From positions 1 through 8,989 of the forward strand of contig WRGS01000174.1 in NCBI GenBank assembly GCA_009787075.1: 8,989 nt of DNA, read 5' to 3'. The stretch is from Paludibacter sp. (GTDB taxonomy: Bacteria; Bacteroidota; Bacteroidia; Bacteroidales; Paludibacteraceae). How positions within the stretch are numbered: position 1 is the stretch's first letter; each line of letters opens with the position of its first letter. This document shows, in pieces, positions 1-6,906 of the stretch. The position numbers and the translations under genes are program-made. The notes beneath the pieces were generated by a model, which saw only the letters and a list, made by a program, of their open reading frames with translations, was not told where the DNA came from and ran no database searches.

Positions 1-258
1 CAAACACAATTTCAAGCAGGTTACGAAACTTTACGCACTGCTGCACTGCAAATTTCATCAAGCAAAGAAACTGTGCGTCAGGCGGAAAAAGCGGTAGAAA
101 TTTCACGCAAAATGTACGAAGTAGGCGCGGCAACGTTTATTGATTTGAATAATGCCGAATTGCTTTATCAGCAGGCAGGATTGGGCTACAATCAATCGGT
201 AAGCAATTATTTGAATGCAAAAGCCGATTTGGAATTATTATTGGGAAAAACCTATTAA
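1..258 (+). CDS. TolC-family outer membrane efflux protein, C-terminal fragment
   Basis: The reading frame is open from the first base, so the gene starts upstream of the window and only its last 85 residues are seen. They are typical of the second half of an OEP/TolC repeat. A long amphipathic helix (TVRQAEKAVEISRKMYEVGA) is followed by the family signature GAATFIDLNNAELLYQQA. A last helix then ends in NAKADLELLLGK, the usual C-terminus of these channels. TolC proteins form trimeric outer-membrane channels with a periplasmic helical barrel, and are the exit duct of tripartite pumps. The adaptor gene starts 51 bases downstream on the same strand, followed by the RND pump, so this is very probably the cognate channel in one operon. 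A GTG codon at 73 is internal and not the start. The substrate cannot be told. Confidence 0.88.
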   Translation, partial: QTQFQAGYETLRTAALQISSSKETVRQAEKAVEISRKMYEVGAATFIDLNNAELLYQQAGLGYNQSVSNYLNAKADLELLLGKTY

Positions 259-309
259 ATTCGAATAAAAATAATTCATTAAGCATTAAAATATTTTATA
301 ATAAAGAAA

Positions 310-1344
310 ATGAAAAATTGGATATTAATTAATAAAGTCATAATTTTTGCAGCAATTGCAGTTGCCATAGCAGGTTGCGGCAAAAGTAAAACAGCGGGTG
401 TCACGGCAGTAAACGATAGCGCGTCAATAGTAAAAGTGCGCGTAACGCAGGCAACTGAACAAATGGTGGAACAAACGGTAAGTTTTACCACAACGGCTTT
501 GCCTGAGGCAAAAAACAGTATTGCGCCGCAAACGCCAGGCAGAATTCGTAAAATTTTTGTAGAAGTGGGCAATCGCGTTGTAAAAGGGCAAAAACTTGTA
601 CAGATGGACGCAGTTCAACAAGATGTGATTAAAACGCAAGTTGATAATTTGCAGGCAACTTTTAACCGCGTAGAACAACTTTACAATGTTGGCGGAGCAT
701 CGAAGCAAGACCTTGATAATGCACGTGTTGCGCTTAATGTGGCGCAAACCAATCTCAAAAACGCAAACGAAAATACTTATTTGCTCAGTCCGCTCACGGG
801 CATTGTTACCGCGCGAAATTACGATAACGGCGACCTTTTCAACGGACAAGTGCCTGTGCTTACGGTTATGCAGGTAAATCCTGTAAAACTTACAATTAAT
901 ATTTCCGAATCGTATTTGCCGCAAATAAAACTCGGAATGGGCGTTGATGTGAATTTTGACGTTTTTCCCAATGAGAAATTTACAGGAAAAATTGGACTTA
1001 TTTATCCTACGATTGACCCTGCAACACGCACATTTTCGACTGATATAACTTTACCAAACTCGGCAGGGAAAATTCGTCCGGGAATGTTCGGGCGCGTTTT
1101 TGTTAATTTTGGAAAACAAAACCGAATTCTTGTACCCGACCGTGCGGTCGTCTCTCAGCAGGGTTCCGGTGTGAAGTTCGTTTATGTGCTTGATGGCGAT
1201 AAAGTGCGTTATACCGAAGTGCAACTTGGCAACCGCACCGGCGACCAGTACGAAATTATTTCGGGCTTAACCAATGGGCAAACTGTTGTTACTGCCGGTC
1301 AAACAAAATTGCAGGACGGAATGCAAGTACAGGTAATACAATAA
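310..1344 (+). CDS. RND efflux periplasmic adaptor (membrane fusion protein), lipoprotein
   Basis: This 344-residue protein links the inner-membrane RND pump to the TolC-type channel in the periplasm. The N-terminus is a lipoprotein signal: a short basic end, a hydrophobic stretch (residues 9-22) and the lipobox IAGC, with Cys23 as the predicted lipidated residue. The first half of the lipoyl/barrel-sandwich domain is at about 68-100 (GRIRKIFVEVGNRVVKGQKL). A helical hairpin with heptad-like pattern spans about 101-155. The second lipoyl half follows at about 156-180 (LLSPLTGIVTARNYDNGD). The beta-barrel and membrane-proximal domains make up the rest, including the usual RPGMFGRV and LVPDRAVV segments. 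Length and domain order are normal for the family. The ATG at 310 is chosen because it gives an intact lipoprotein signal. It sits in an A-rich context without a Shine-Dalgarno sequence. The pump gene follows after 112 bases. Confidence 0.95.
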   Translation: MKNWILINKVIIFAAIAVAIAGCGKSKTAGVTAVNDSASIVKVRVTQATEQMVEQTVSFTTTALPEAKNSIAPQTPGRIRKIFVEVGNRVVKGQKLVQMDAVQQDVIKTQVDNLQATFNRVEQLYNVGGASKQDLDNARVALNVAQTNLKNANENTYLLSPLTGIVTARNYDNGDLFNGQVPVLTVMQVNPVKLTINISESYLPQIKLGMGVDVNFDVFPNEKFTGKIGLIYPTIDPATRTFSTDITLPNSAGKIRPGMFGRVFVNFGKQNRILVPDRAVVSQQGSGVKFVYVLDGDKVRYTEVQLGNRTGDQYEIISGLTNGQTVVTAGQTKLQDGMQVQVIQ

Positions 1345-1421
1345 AAATGAAGAATAAAGAATTTGCTAATTTTAAATAATTAAAAACAAAAAAAACTATT
1401 GTAAAGTTCTTTATTCATTTT
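1344..1421. repeat. Imperfect inverted repeat between adaptor and pump genes
   Basis: The left arm at 1344-1361 (aaaatgaagaataaagaa) is complementary to the right arm at 1407-1421 (ttctttattcatttt), apart from a three-base insertion in the left arm. The 45-base interval is very AT-rich. The structure starts at the stop codon of the adaptor gene. It could be a weak mRNA stem, a degenerate intergenic repeat or chance in AT-rich DNA. It lacks the GC stem and T-run of an intrinsic terminator, and the genes on both sides look like one operon. Confidence 0.4.
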
Positions 1422-1456
1422 ACTCATAATTCTTAATTTATAATTTTTATAAAAAA

Positions 1457-4400
1457 ATGAAAATAACCGAAACTGCGGTAAAAAATACAGTATCTACTGC
1501 GTTGATATTTATAGCAATAATCATAATGGGTGTGTTTGCGTTTTCCAAACTGCCTATCGACTTGTTTCCTGATATTGATACCAATACTTTAATGGTAATT
1601 TCTACATATCAGGGCGCAAGTGCCGAAGATATTGAAACCAATGTTACACGACCGTTAGAAAGCGTTTTGAACACAATTCAAAACTTGAAAACGCTTACCT
1701 CTCAGTCCAAAGAAAACACATCGATAATTACTCTCGAATTTGAGTATGGAAAAAATATTGACGACCTTACCAACGATGTGCGCGATAAGTTGGGAATGAT
1801 AAAAATGATGTTGCCCGACGGAGTTTCCGACCCCATCATTTTCAAATTCTCAACTGATATGATTCCCATTGTAATTATATCGGCTCAGGCAAAAGAAAGT
1901 TTACCCGGATTGTACAAAATTCTTGATGAAGGAATTGCCAACCGACTTGCGCGTATAAATGGAGTTGGGTCGGTATCTATTTATGGTGTACCGGAGCGCG
2001 AAATTTTGGTTTATGTAGATCCTGATAAATTGGCTGCATATAACATGACTGTTGAAGGAATTGCTCAAAACATTGCAACCTCAAATATGAATACGCCTGC
2101 CGGCTCAATAGATGTTGGCAGCAACACATATTCTTTGCGTATAAAAGGCGAATTTACCGATCCCAAGCAGTTGGATAATGTTGTTGTTGGAACAATTGGC
2201 AACAAACAGATTTTTATGCGGGATATTGCTCAAGTGCGCGATAGCATTCAAGAGAAAGTTCAAGTTTCCTACACAAACAACATACAAGGCGGCTCTATTA
2301 TTGTACAAAAACAATCTGGAGCAAACACAGTACAAATTGCAAATAAAATAAATGCAATTTTGCCTGAATTGCAAAAATCTTTGCCTTCGGATGTGAAACT
2401 TAATATTATTATGGACTCTTCCACAAATATTAAGAACACAGTTCGGGCGTTGGAAGAAACTGTTTTCCTCGCTCTTATTTTCGTAATGCTTATTGTGCTG
2501 TTTTTCCTTGGGCGATGGCGAGCCACCATTATTATTATTGTAACAATCCCTATTTCACTGATTTCATCATTTATTTATTTGTTTGGAACAGGCGGAACGC
2601 TTAATATGATAACGCTCAGCGGTTTGACTATTGCTATTGGACTTGTTGTTGACGATGCGATTGTGGTTTTAGAAAATATTACACGGCATATAGAGCGCGG
2701 CTCCGATCCTCACAGCGCATCAATACAGGGAACAAACGAAGTTTCAATGGCGGTTGTAGCTTCAACATTGACTCTGGTTGCTGTATTTTTGCCTTTTACA
2801 ATGATGACAGGAATGGCAGGAATGATGTTCAGAGTGCTTGGCTGGATAGTTACAATAATGATTGTGATGTCGCTGGTTGCCGCTATTACTCTTACGCCAA
2901 TGATGACATCGCGTATGTTGCGCAAAAATTTGGTTCACAGTACATTCTTTAATAAAGTTTATAGTCCGATAGAAAAATTTTTAAAATGGTTAGATAGTTC
3001 TTATGCAAAAATAGTAAATTGGGCGACCTTGCATCGCGGCGGGGTCTTTGTAATCGGGTTAGGTTTTTTAGTACTTTCGGTTTTGCCTTTTTTTACAGGA
3101 AGAATAGGCTCTGAATTTATGCCCGCTTCCGACAATTCTCGTATTTCTATTTCAATGGAATTACCTATCGGCACTCGCAATGAAATAACAAAAGATTGGG
3201 CGTTGAAAATTTCGGATTATATAAGAAAAACTTATCAAAAAGAAGTTAATATAGTTAATTTTTCCACAGGGCAACCAAGCAGCAGCAATGCTTTCGCACT
3301 TTTGGGCAGCAATGGCGCAAATATTGCCTCTTTCAATGTTAGGCTTGTGGGCAAAGAAAAACGTGAAAAATCCACTTTTCAAATTTCGGACGAAATTCGT
3401 AATTATTTGAATGCTATTCCAGATATTAAAAAAGTGAGCGTTATTGCTGGCGGAGGAATGAGTATGGGCAGCGGGCAGCAAACTCTTGCTATAGAAATTT
3501 ATGGTTACGACTTTGCCGAAACCGACAGCGTAGCTTCGCGTCTGCAAAAAGAATTTCAAAAAGTTAAAGGTTTTGTAAATATTACAATCAGCCGTTCGGA
3601 TTATCAACCTGAATATCAGGTGGATTTCGACCGCGACAAACTTGCGCTTAACGGACTGACGCTTGCCTCTGCTGCAACTTTCTTGCGAAACAGAATGAGC
3701 GGACTTATTGCCTCGCTTTACAGAGAAGATGGCGATGAGTATAATATTCGTGTTATTTACGCACCCGAATTCCGTACATCAATTAACGATATTGAAAATA
3801 TTATGATTTACAACAATATGGGGCAGGCGGTTAAAATACGTGATTTGGGTACTGTAGTTCAGCGTTTTTCTCCGCCAACTATTGAGCGAAAAAGCCGTCA
3901 GCGTATTATTACTGTTTCAGGTTTTGCTTCGGGCGTACCTTTGAGCAAAATTGTTACAGGAGTTAAGGAAATTATTGATAAAACTGAAATTCCATCGGAT
4001 ATTGTTGTTGATTTAGCAGGCTCATACGAAGATCAGCAGGAATCAAATGCTGATATGGGATTGCTCTTTGTACTGATTTTGATGCTTGTATTTGTGGTTA
4101 TGGCATCGCAGTTTGAGTCGCTGACTTATCCGTTTATTATTATGTTTACAATTCCATTTGCAATTGCGGGCGTTATACTTGCTCTGTGGGTTACAGGACA
4201 TACATTAAATATAATGTCTATAATCGGGGTGATAATGCTTGCGGGGATTGTGGTGAAAAATGGTATTGTACTTGTGGATTATATCAACCTTAACCGCGAG
4301 CGTAGAATGGGCGTGCGCCGTGCAGTTATAAGAGGCGGCGAAAGCCGTTTGCGTCCGGTATTAATGACTTCTATTACTGCAATTTTGGGTATGGTGCCGC

Positions 4401-4579
4401 TTGCTATAAGCAACGGCGAAGGTGCAGAAATGTGGCAACCGATGGCAGTAGCGGTTATCGGCGGATTGCTGGTTTCTACAATGCTGACACTGATATTCGT
4501 TCCTGCGCTCTACACTTTTTTTGCTAAAAATGGAGTTGTAAGGCAAAGACGAAAATTACAGAAAAAATACGCAATTTGA
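1457..4579 (+). CDS. RND-family efflux transporter, inner-membrane permease
   Basis: This 1040-residue protein is a complete proton-driven resistance-nodulation-division pump of the AcrB/HAE type. It would act as an inner-membrane trimer that takes substrate from the periplasm or membrane to the TolC duct. It has the duplicated RND plan: TM1 at about 13-30, first porter domain about 33-330, TM2-TM6 about 334-490, TM7 about 528-547, second porter domain about 550-855 and TM8-TM12 about 860-1030. The TM4 proton-relay motif GLVVDDAIVVLENI carries Asp399 and Asp400, matching Asp407/408 of E. coli AcrB. Lys934 in GIVVKNGIVLVDY matches AcrB Lys940. The conserved RLRPVLMTS follows. No frameshift or missing segment is seen. 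Because there is no metal-binding signature I can rely on, a drug, bile-salt or lipid substrate is only a guess. The order channel-adaptor-pump-small protein resembles the PG0538-PG0541 locus of Porphyromonas gingivalis, as I recall it. Confidence 0.97.
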   Translation: MKITETAVKNTVSTALIFIAIIIMGVFAFSKLPIDLFPDIDTNTLMVISTYQGASAEDIETNVTRPLESVLNTIQNLKTLTSQSKENTSIITLEFEYGKNIDDLTNDVRDKLGMIKMMLPDGVSDPIIFKFSTDMIPIVIISAQAKESLPGLYKILDEGIANRLARINGVGSVSIYGVPEREILVYVDPDKLAAYNMTVEGIAQNIATSNMNTPAGSIDVGSNTYSLRIKGEFTDPKQLDNVVVGTIGNKQIFMRDIAQVRDSIQEKVQVSYTNNIQGGSIIVQKQSGANTVQIANKINAILPELQKSLPSDVKLNIIMDSSTNIKNTVRALEETVFLALIFVMLIVLFFLGRWRATIIIIVTIPISLISSFIYLFGTGGTLNMITLSGLTIAIGLVVDDAIVVLENITRHIERGSDPHSASIQGTNEVSMAVVASTLTLVAVFLPFTMMTGMAGMMFRVLGWIVTIMIVMSLVAAITLTPMMTSRMLRKNLVHSTFFNKVYSPIEKFLKWLDSSYAKIVNWATLHRGGVFVIGLGFLVLSVLPFFTGRIGSEFMPASDNSRISISMELPIGTRNEITKDWALKISDYIRKTYQKEVNIVNFSTGQPSSSNAFALLGSNGANIASFNVRLVGKEKREKSTFQISDEIRNYLNAIPDIKKVSVIAGGGMSMGSGQQTLAIEIYGYDFAETDSVASRLQKEFQKVKGFVNITISRSDYQPEYQVDFDRDKLALNGLTLASAATFLRNRMSGLIASLYREDGDEYNIRVIYAPEFRTSINDIENIMIYNNMGQAVKIRDLGTVVQRFSPPTIERKSRQRIITVSGFASGVPLSKIVTGVKEIIDKTEIPSDIVVDLAGSYEDQQESNADMGLLFVLILMLVFVVMASQFESLTYPFIIMFTIPFAIAGVILALWVTGHTLNIMSIIGVIMLAGIVVKNGIVLVDYINLNRERRMGVRRAVIRGGESRLRPVLMTSITAILGMVPLAISNGEGAEMWQPMAVAVIGGLLVSTMLTLIFVPALYTFFAKNGVVRQRRKLQKKYAI

Positions 4580-4631
4580 CCTCTGGCTGTTGCCCCTTTT
4601 GCACTCTGGCATAGGGGCGGCAGAGCAGAGG
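4580..4631 (+). other. GC-rich hairpin directly after the pump stop codon
   Basis: CCTCTG at 4580-4585 pairs with CAGAGG at 4626-4631. CTGTTGCCCCT at 4587-4597 pairs with AGGGGCGGCAG at 4613-4623 through 11 pairs, two of them G-U. A one-by-two internal loop separates the two stems. The 15-base apical loop can close three more pairs (TGC 4600-4602 with GCA 4609-4611). The element begins at the first base after the pump stop codon and is much richer in GC than its flanks. There is no immediate T-run, as the T-rich stretch starts only about 20 bases later, so it is not a standard intrinsic terminator. It may be an mRNA-stabilising stem, a partial terminator that lowers expression of the next gene, or a REP-like repeat. 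Confidence 0.6.
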
Positions 4632-4691
4632 CGCAAATCGTAATTTATTGTTAATTTTTTATAAAAATAATATTTAATTGGAAATATAAAA

Positions 4692-4985
4692 ATGAAATCA
4701 ATATTGATAATATACGAACAGGCATTGCAGCCCGAAATAAATGAAATGATGCGCATACATAATGTTTCGGGCTTTACGCAGATGCAAAACATTGGCGGAA
4801 GAGGCAGCCGCGGAGGCGAGCCGCATCTTGGCACGCACGCATGGCCTGCCCTCAACGATGCGATGTTTATTGTTGTTGAAGATGAAAAGGTGCAACCTAT
4901 ACTCGATACTCTCAAGCAAATTGACAACAATTCCGAAATTCTCGGTATCCGCGCATTTGTTTGGAATATCGAAAATTGCATTTGA
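4692..4985 (+). CDS. PG0541-type transporter-associated small PII-like protein
   Basis: This 97-residue soluble protein has no signal peptide or membrane segment, so it should be cytoplasmic. It resembles the small proteins annotated as the PG0541 family next to RND pumps in Bacteroidales. It looks like a ferredoxin-like, PII-type beta-alpha-beta fold. The first strand and helix are MKSILIIYEQALQPEINEMM. A T-loop-like stretch rich in glycine and arginine follows at about 26-48 (QNIGGRGSRGGEPHLGTHAW). A second beta-alpha unit is at about 56-77 (AMFIVVEDEKVQPILDTLK), and the end is LGIRAFVWNIE. PII-like proteins form trimers and bind small ligands or membrane transporters. By analogy this one might sense a ligand and act on the pump, but that is inference. 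It lies 112 bases after the pump gene, with the GC-rich hairpin between. The ATG at 4692 lies in an A-rich start context like that of its neighbours. Confidence 0.85.
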   Translation: MKSILIIYEQALQPEINEMMRIHNVSGFTQMQNIGGRGSRGGEPHLGTHAWPALNDAMFIVVEDEKVQPILDTLKQIDNNSEILGIRAFVWNIENCI

Positions 4986-5046
4986 TTTTTTTATGGTGTT
5001 AAGTTTAAGACAAAATTCAGACTAATTTTATCATTTAGACCTAATT

Positions 5047-5943
5047 TCACATCAACATTGCAACTCTTAATTTTGCGCTTCGCGAGCGCGGATTGTCTGC
5101 AATTTCATTTTCTGATGGAATTATCGGTTTGCTATTCAATGGTTTAAACGGGGCAATAAGATTTCCGTAAAAATCCTTTTGCTGTTGCCCTTCAAAATTT
5201 CCGCAACGCATAAAATTTTTCACAAGTCTATCTTCGAGCGAATGATAAGTCAGAATAGCCAAACGTCCTTCGGGTTTTAAAACTTCAACTGTTTGCTGCA
5301 AAAAAGATTTCAAAGCGTCAAGTTCGTTATTAACTTCAATTCTAAGCGCCTGAAAAACAAGCGTTAAGTCTTTTTTTTCTTTTTCTTTAAAAAAAACAGA
5401 TTTCAGAATATCGGCAAGATGAGCGGTTGTATTAATTTTTTGTTTAATTCTTTCTTTTACAATGAGTTTGGCTATTTGCCGCGCTTGGCGCAATTCGCCG
5501 TAATTATAAAAAATATCTGCAAGTTTTTCTTCCGAATAAGAATTTAACACATCTGCGGCGGTTTGGGTTGCATGCCTGTTCATTCGCATATCGAGCGGCG
5601 AATTGAAACGGAACGAAAAACCGCGTTCCTGCTGGTCGAAATGATGAAACGACACGCCCAAATCAGCCAAAATGCCGTCAACTTTTTCAATATTATAATA
5701 TCGTAAAAAATTTTTGAAAAATTTGAAATTACTATGCACAAAAGTAAAACGCGAGTCGTCAATCGCATTTTTGGCGGCATCAAAATCCTGGTCAAAGCCC
5801 AAAAGTTTGCCTTTTGCACCAAGTTTTTCCAAAATAGCACGCGAATGTCCGCCGCCGCCAAAAGTAGCATCAACATACACGCCATCGGGCTGAATATTAA
5901 GCCCTTCGAGCGTTTCATTTAAAAGCGCAGGAACGTGATACAC
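5047..5943 (-). CDS. rsmH: 16S rRNA (cytosine(1402)-N(4))-methyltransferase RsmH
   Basis: This 298-residue protein is the SAM-dependent enzyme (formerly MraW) that N4-methylates C1402 in the decoding centre of 16S rRNA. The N-terminus MYHVPALLNE fits the usual family start. The SAM-binding motif YVDATFGGGGHSRAIL is at residues 23-38. Other family blocks are LADLGVSFHHFD (about 92-103), ERGFSFRFNSPLDMRMN, FQALRIEVNNEL, LAILTYHSLEDRLVK and the C-terminal NPRSRSAKLRVAML. Length is normal and the frame is intact. In many bacteria rsmH follows mraZ and precedes ftsL/ftsI in the division and cell-wall cluster. Here neither side carries such a gene: downstream is the converging efflux operon, 61 bases away with no visible terminator, and upstream is a 202-base spacer. 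It therefore seems to be transcribed alone, perhaps from the - strand promoter candidate at 5980-5987. Confidence 0.97.
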   Translation of the reverse strand: MYHVPALLNETLEGLNIQPDGVYVDATFGGGGHSRAILEKLGAKGKLLGFDQDFDAAKNAIDDSRFTFVHSNFKFFKNFLRYYNIEKVDGILADLGVSFHHFDQQERGFSFRFNSPLDMRMNRHATQTAADVLNSYSEEKLADIFYNYGELRQARQIAKLIVKERIKQKINTTAHLADILKSVFFKEKEKKDLTLVFQALRIEVNNELDALKSFLQQTVEVLKPEGRLAILTYHSLEDRLVKNFMRCGNFEGQQQKDFYGNLIAPFKPLNSKPIIPSENEIADNPRSRSAKLRVAMLM

Positions 5944-5979
5944 AATGATTTATTATTTTTTTTAATATAATTTTATTGA

Positions 5980-5987
5980 CAAAAATA
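5980..5987 (-). promoter_or_regulatory. Candidate -7 element for rsmH
   Basis: Read on the - strand these bases are TATTTTTG, which fits the Bacteroidetes -7 consensus TAnnTTTG. It lies 36 bases before the rsmH start codon, giving a leader of about 30 bases. No TTTG is found at the expected -33 position, only a T-rich run, so the match is half complete and may be chance in this AT-rich spacer. Confidence 0.35.
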
Positions 5988-5995
5988 ATTGTTTT

Positions 5996-6026
5996 TTTGC
6001 TAAAAAAAAAGTTTTGAGTAATTTTG
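5996..6026 (+). promoter_or_regulatory. Bacteroidetes-type promoter (TTTG-N19-TAnnTTTG)
   Basis: TTTG at 5996-5999 is followed after exactly 19 bases by TAATTTTG at 6019-6026. This is a full match to the -33/-7 consensus of the primary sigma factor known from Bacteroides and Flavobacterium. Transcription would start near 6032 and run to the right into the 21-codon frame at 6045, the ileS fragment, xseA and folB. It is the best promoter I can see in the window. It overlaps the candidate rsmH promoter region back to back. Confidence 0.65.
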
Positions 6027-6044
6027 CGGGGAAAATTTAATTTC

Positions 6045-6110
6045 ATGAATGTAATAGAATTGCCTTTTATGCAATCAATTTTTGAATGGTTTATTACAAA
6101 AAGAATATAA
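6045..6110 (+). CDS. Orphan 21-codon reading frame just after the promoter
   Basis: An ATG about 13 bases after the predicted transcription start opens a frame of 21 codons ending in TAA at 6108-6110. The peptide begins MNVIELPFMQ and ends FEWFITKRI. It could be a leader peptide, a chance frame, or the first codons of a gene whose remainder has been lost. The ending FxWFxxKRI reminds me loosely of the N-terminus of Bacteroidetes GH3-like acyl-adenylate proteins, but this is from memory and far too short to be reliable. The stop overlaps a second TAATTTTG promoter-like element. Confidence 0.25.
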   Translation: MNVIELPFMQSIFEWFITKRI

Positions 6111-6115
6111 TTTTG
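6108..6115 (+). promoter_or_regulatory. Second candidate -7 element before the ileS fragment
   Basis: TAATTTTG fits the -7 consensus and lies 30 bases before the ATG of the ileS fragment. The nearest TTTG upstream is at 6081-6084, which gives a 23-base spacer, longer than the 19 of the first promoter. It is therefore a weaker candidate. It overlaps the stop codon of the orphan 21-codon frame. Confidence 0.35.
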
Positions 6116-6145
6116 CAAAAAAGTTTGAAAAAGTAATTAAAAAAT

Positions 6146-6868
6146 ATGACCGATAATAAAGAAGATTTCAGTAAAGTTTTCCCTGCCGATTTTATTTCGG
6201 AGGGAGTTGACCAAACGCGCGGATGGTTTTTCACGCTGCATGCCATCAGCACAATGATTAATGATAGTGTAGCCTTTAAAAATGTGGTTTCCAATGGTTT
6301 GGTGTTGGATAAAAACGGCAACAAAATGTCGAAACGGTTGGGAAATGCCGTAAATCCGTTTGATAGTATTGAAAAATATGGCTCTGACGCTTTGCGCTGG
6401 TATATGATGACAAATTCTGCACCTTGGGACAACTTAAAGTTCGATGTTGAAGGAGTTGAAGAAGTGCGCCGCAAGTTTTTCGGTACTCTGTACAACACTT
6501 ATTCGTTTTTCGCGCTTTATGCAAATGTTGACGGATTTTCGCCCGAAACGGAGGAAATTCCTGTTGCTGAGCGTCCAGAAATTGACCGATGGATAATTTC
6601 GCTCTTAAATTCTTTGATAAAAGAAATTACTGAACATTACGAAAACTACGAGCCAACACGTGCAGGGCGTGCAATTCAAGATTTTGTTATAGAAAATCTT
6701 TCAAACTGGTATGTTCGTTTGAACCGAAAACGTTTTTGGGGCGGAGAAATGAATGCCGACAAACTCGCTGCATATCAAACGCTTTATACCTGCCTGCTTA
6801 CCGTTGCAAAACTTATTGCGCCGATTGCGCCGTTTTATGCCGAAAGATTGTGGCAGGATTTGAATTAA
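6146..6868 (+). pseudogene. ileS: Isoleucyl-tRNA synthetase, internal fragment lacking both ends
   Basis: This open frame of 240 codons matches the middle of Bacteroidetes IleS. Residues 12-31 (FPADFISEGVDQTRGWFFTL) and the KMSKR loop at 60-64, which contacts ATP and the transition state, belong to the end of the catalytic domain. RWYMMTNSAPWDNLKFDVEGVEEVRRKFFGTLYNTYSFFALY leads into the anticodon-binding domain, of which about the first 95 residues remain (RPEIDRWIISLL to FYAERLWQDLN). Full-length IleS of this phylum is roughly 1100 residues. Missing are the N-terminal half of the catalytic domain with the HIGH motif, the editing domain, and some 300 C-terminal residues. It cannot charge tRNA alone. 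An in-frame stop at 6134-6136 rules out a longer N-terminus, and the frame ends in a clean TAA. There are no internal stops or frameshifts, so it is a recent remnant, a retained partial paralogue or an assembly artefact. It lies 38 bases before xseA. Confidence 0.85.
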
Positions 6869-6906
6869 AAATTGAATTGGAATTTTGAAAAATTAAATAT
6901 TGGATA

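Noticed and set aside
424..924. Long - strand frame of 166 codons opposite the adaptor gene
   Set aside because: It is antisense to a clear adaptor, rich in Cys/Arg/His in the way of shadow frames, and resembles no family.
3161..3607. - strand frame of 148 codons opposite the RND pump
   Set aside because: It lies fully inside the conserved second porter domain of the pump on the other strand and has no recognisable motif.
4556..4981. - strand frame of 141 codons over the PG0541-type gene and the hairpin
   Set aside because: The + strand frame matches a known family. The antisense product is Cys/Ser/Pro-rich with no family pattern.
4986..5046. Possible bidirectional terminator between the efflux operon and rsmH
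   Set aside because: There is a T-run at 4986-4992 but no GC-containing stem before it, and no good hairpin in the 61 bases.
5008..5047. Short direct repeat agac(c)taattt at 5019-5028 and 5037-5047, with a third agac at 5008
   Set aside because: It is too short and too AT-rich to be told from chance, and there is no regular spacing that would suggest an array or operator.
6094..6498. - strand frame of 134 codons opposite the ileS fragment
   Set aside because: It is explained by the conserved IleS coding on the + strand. No motif is seen and the end is in AT-rich spacer.
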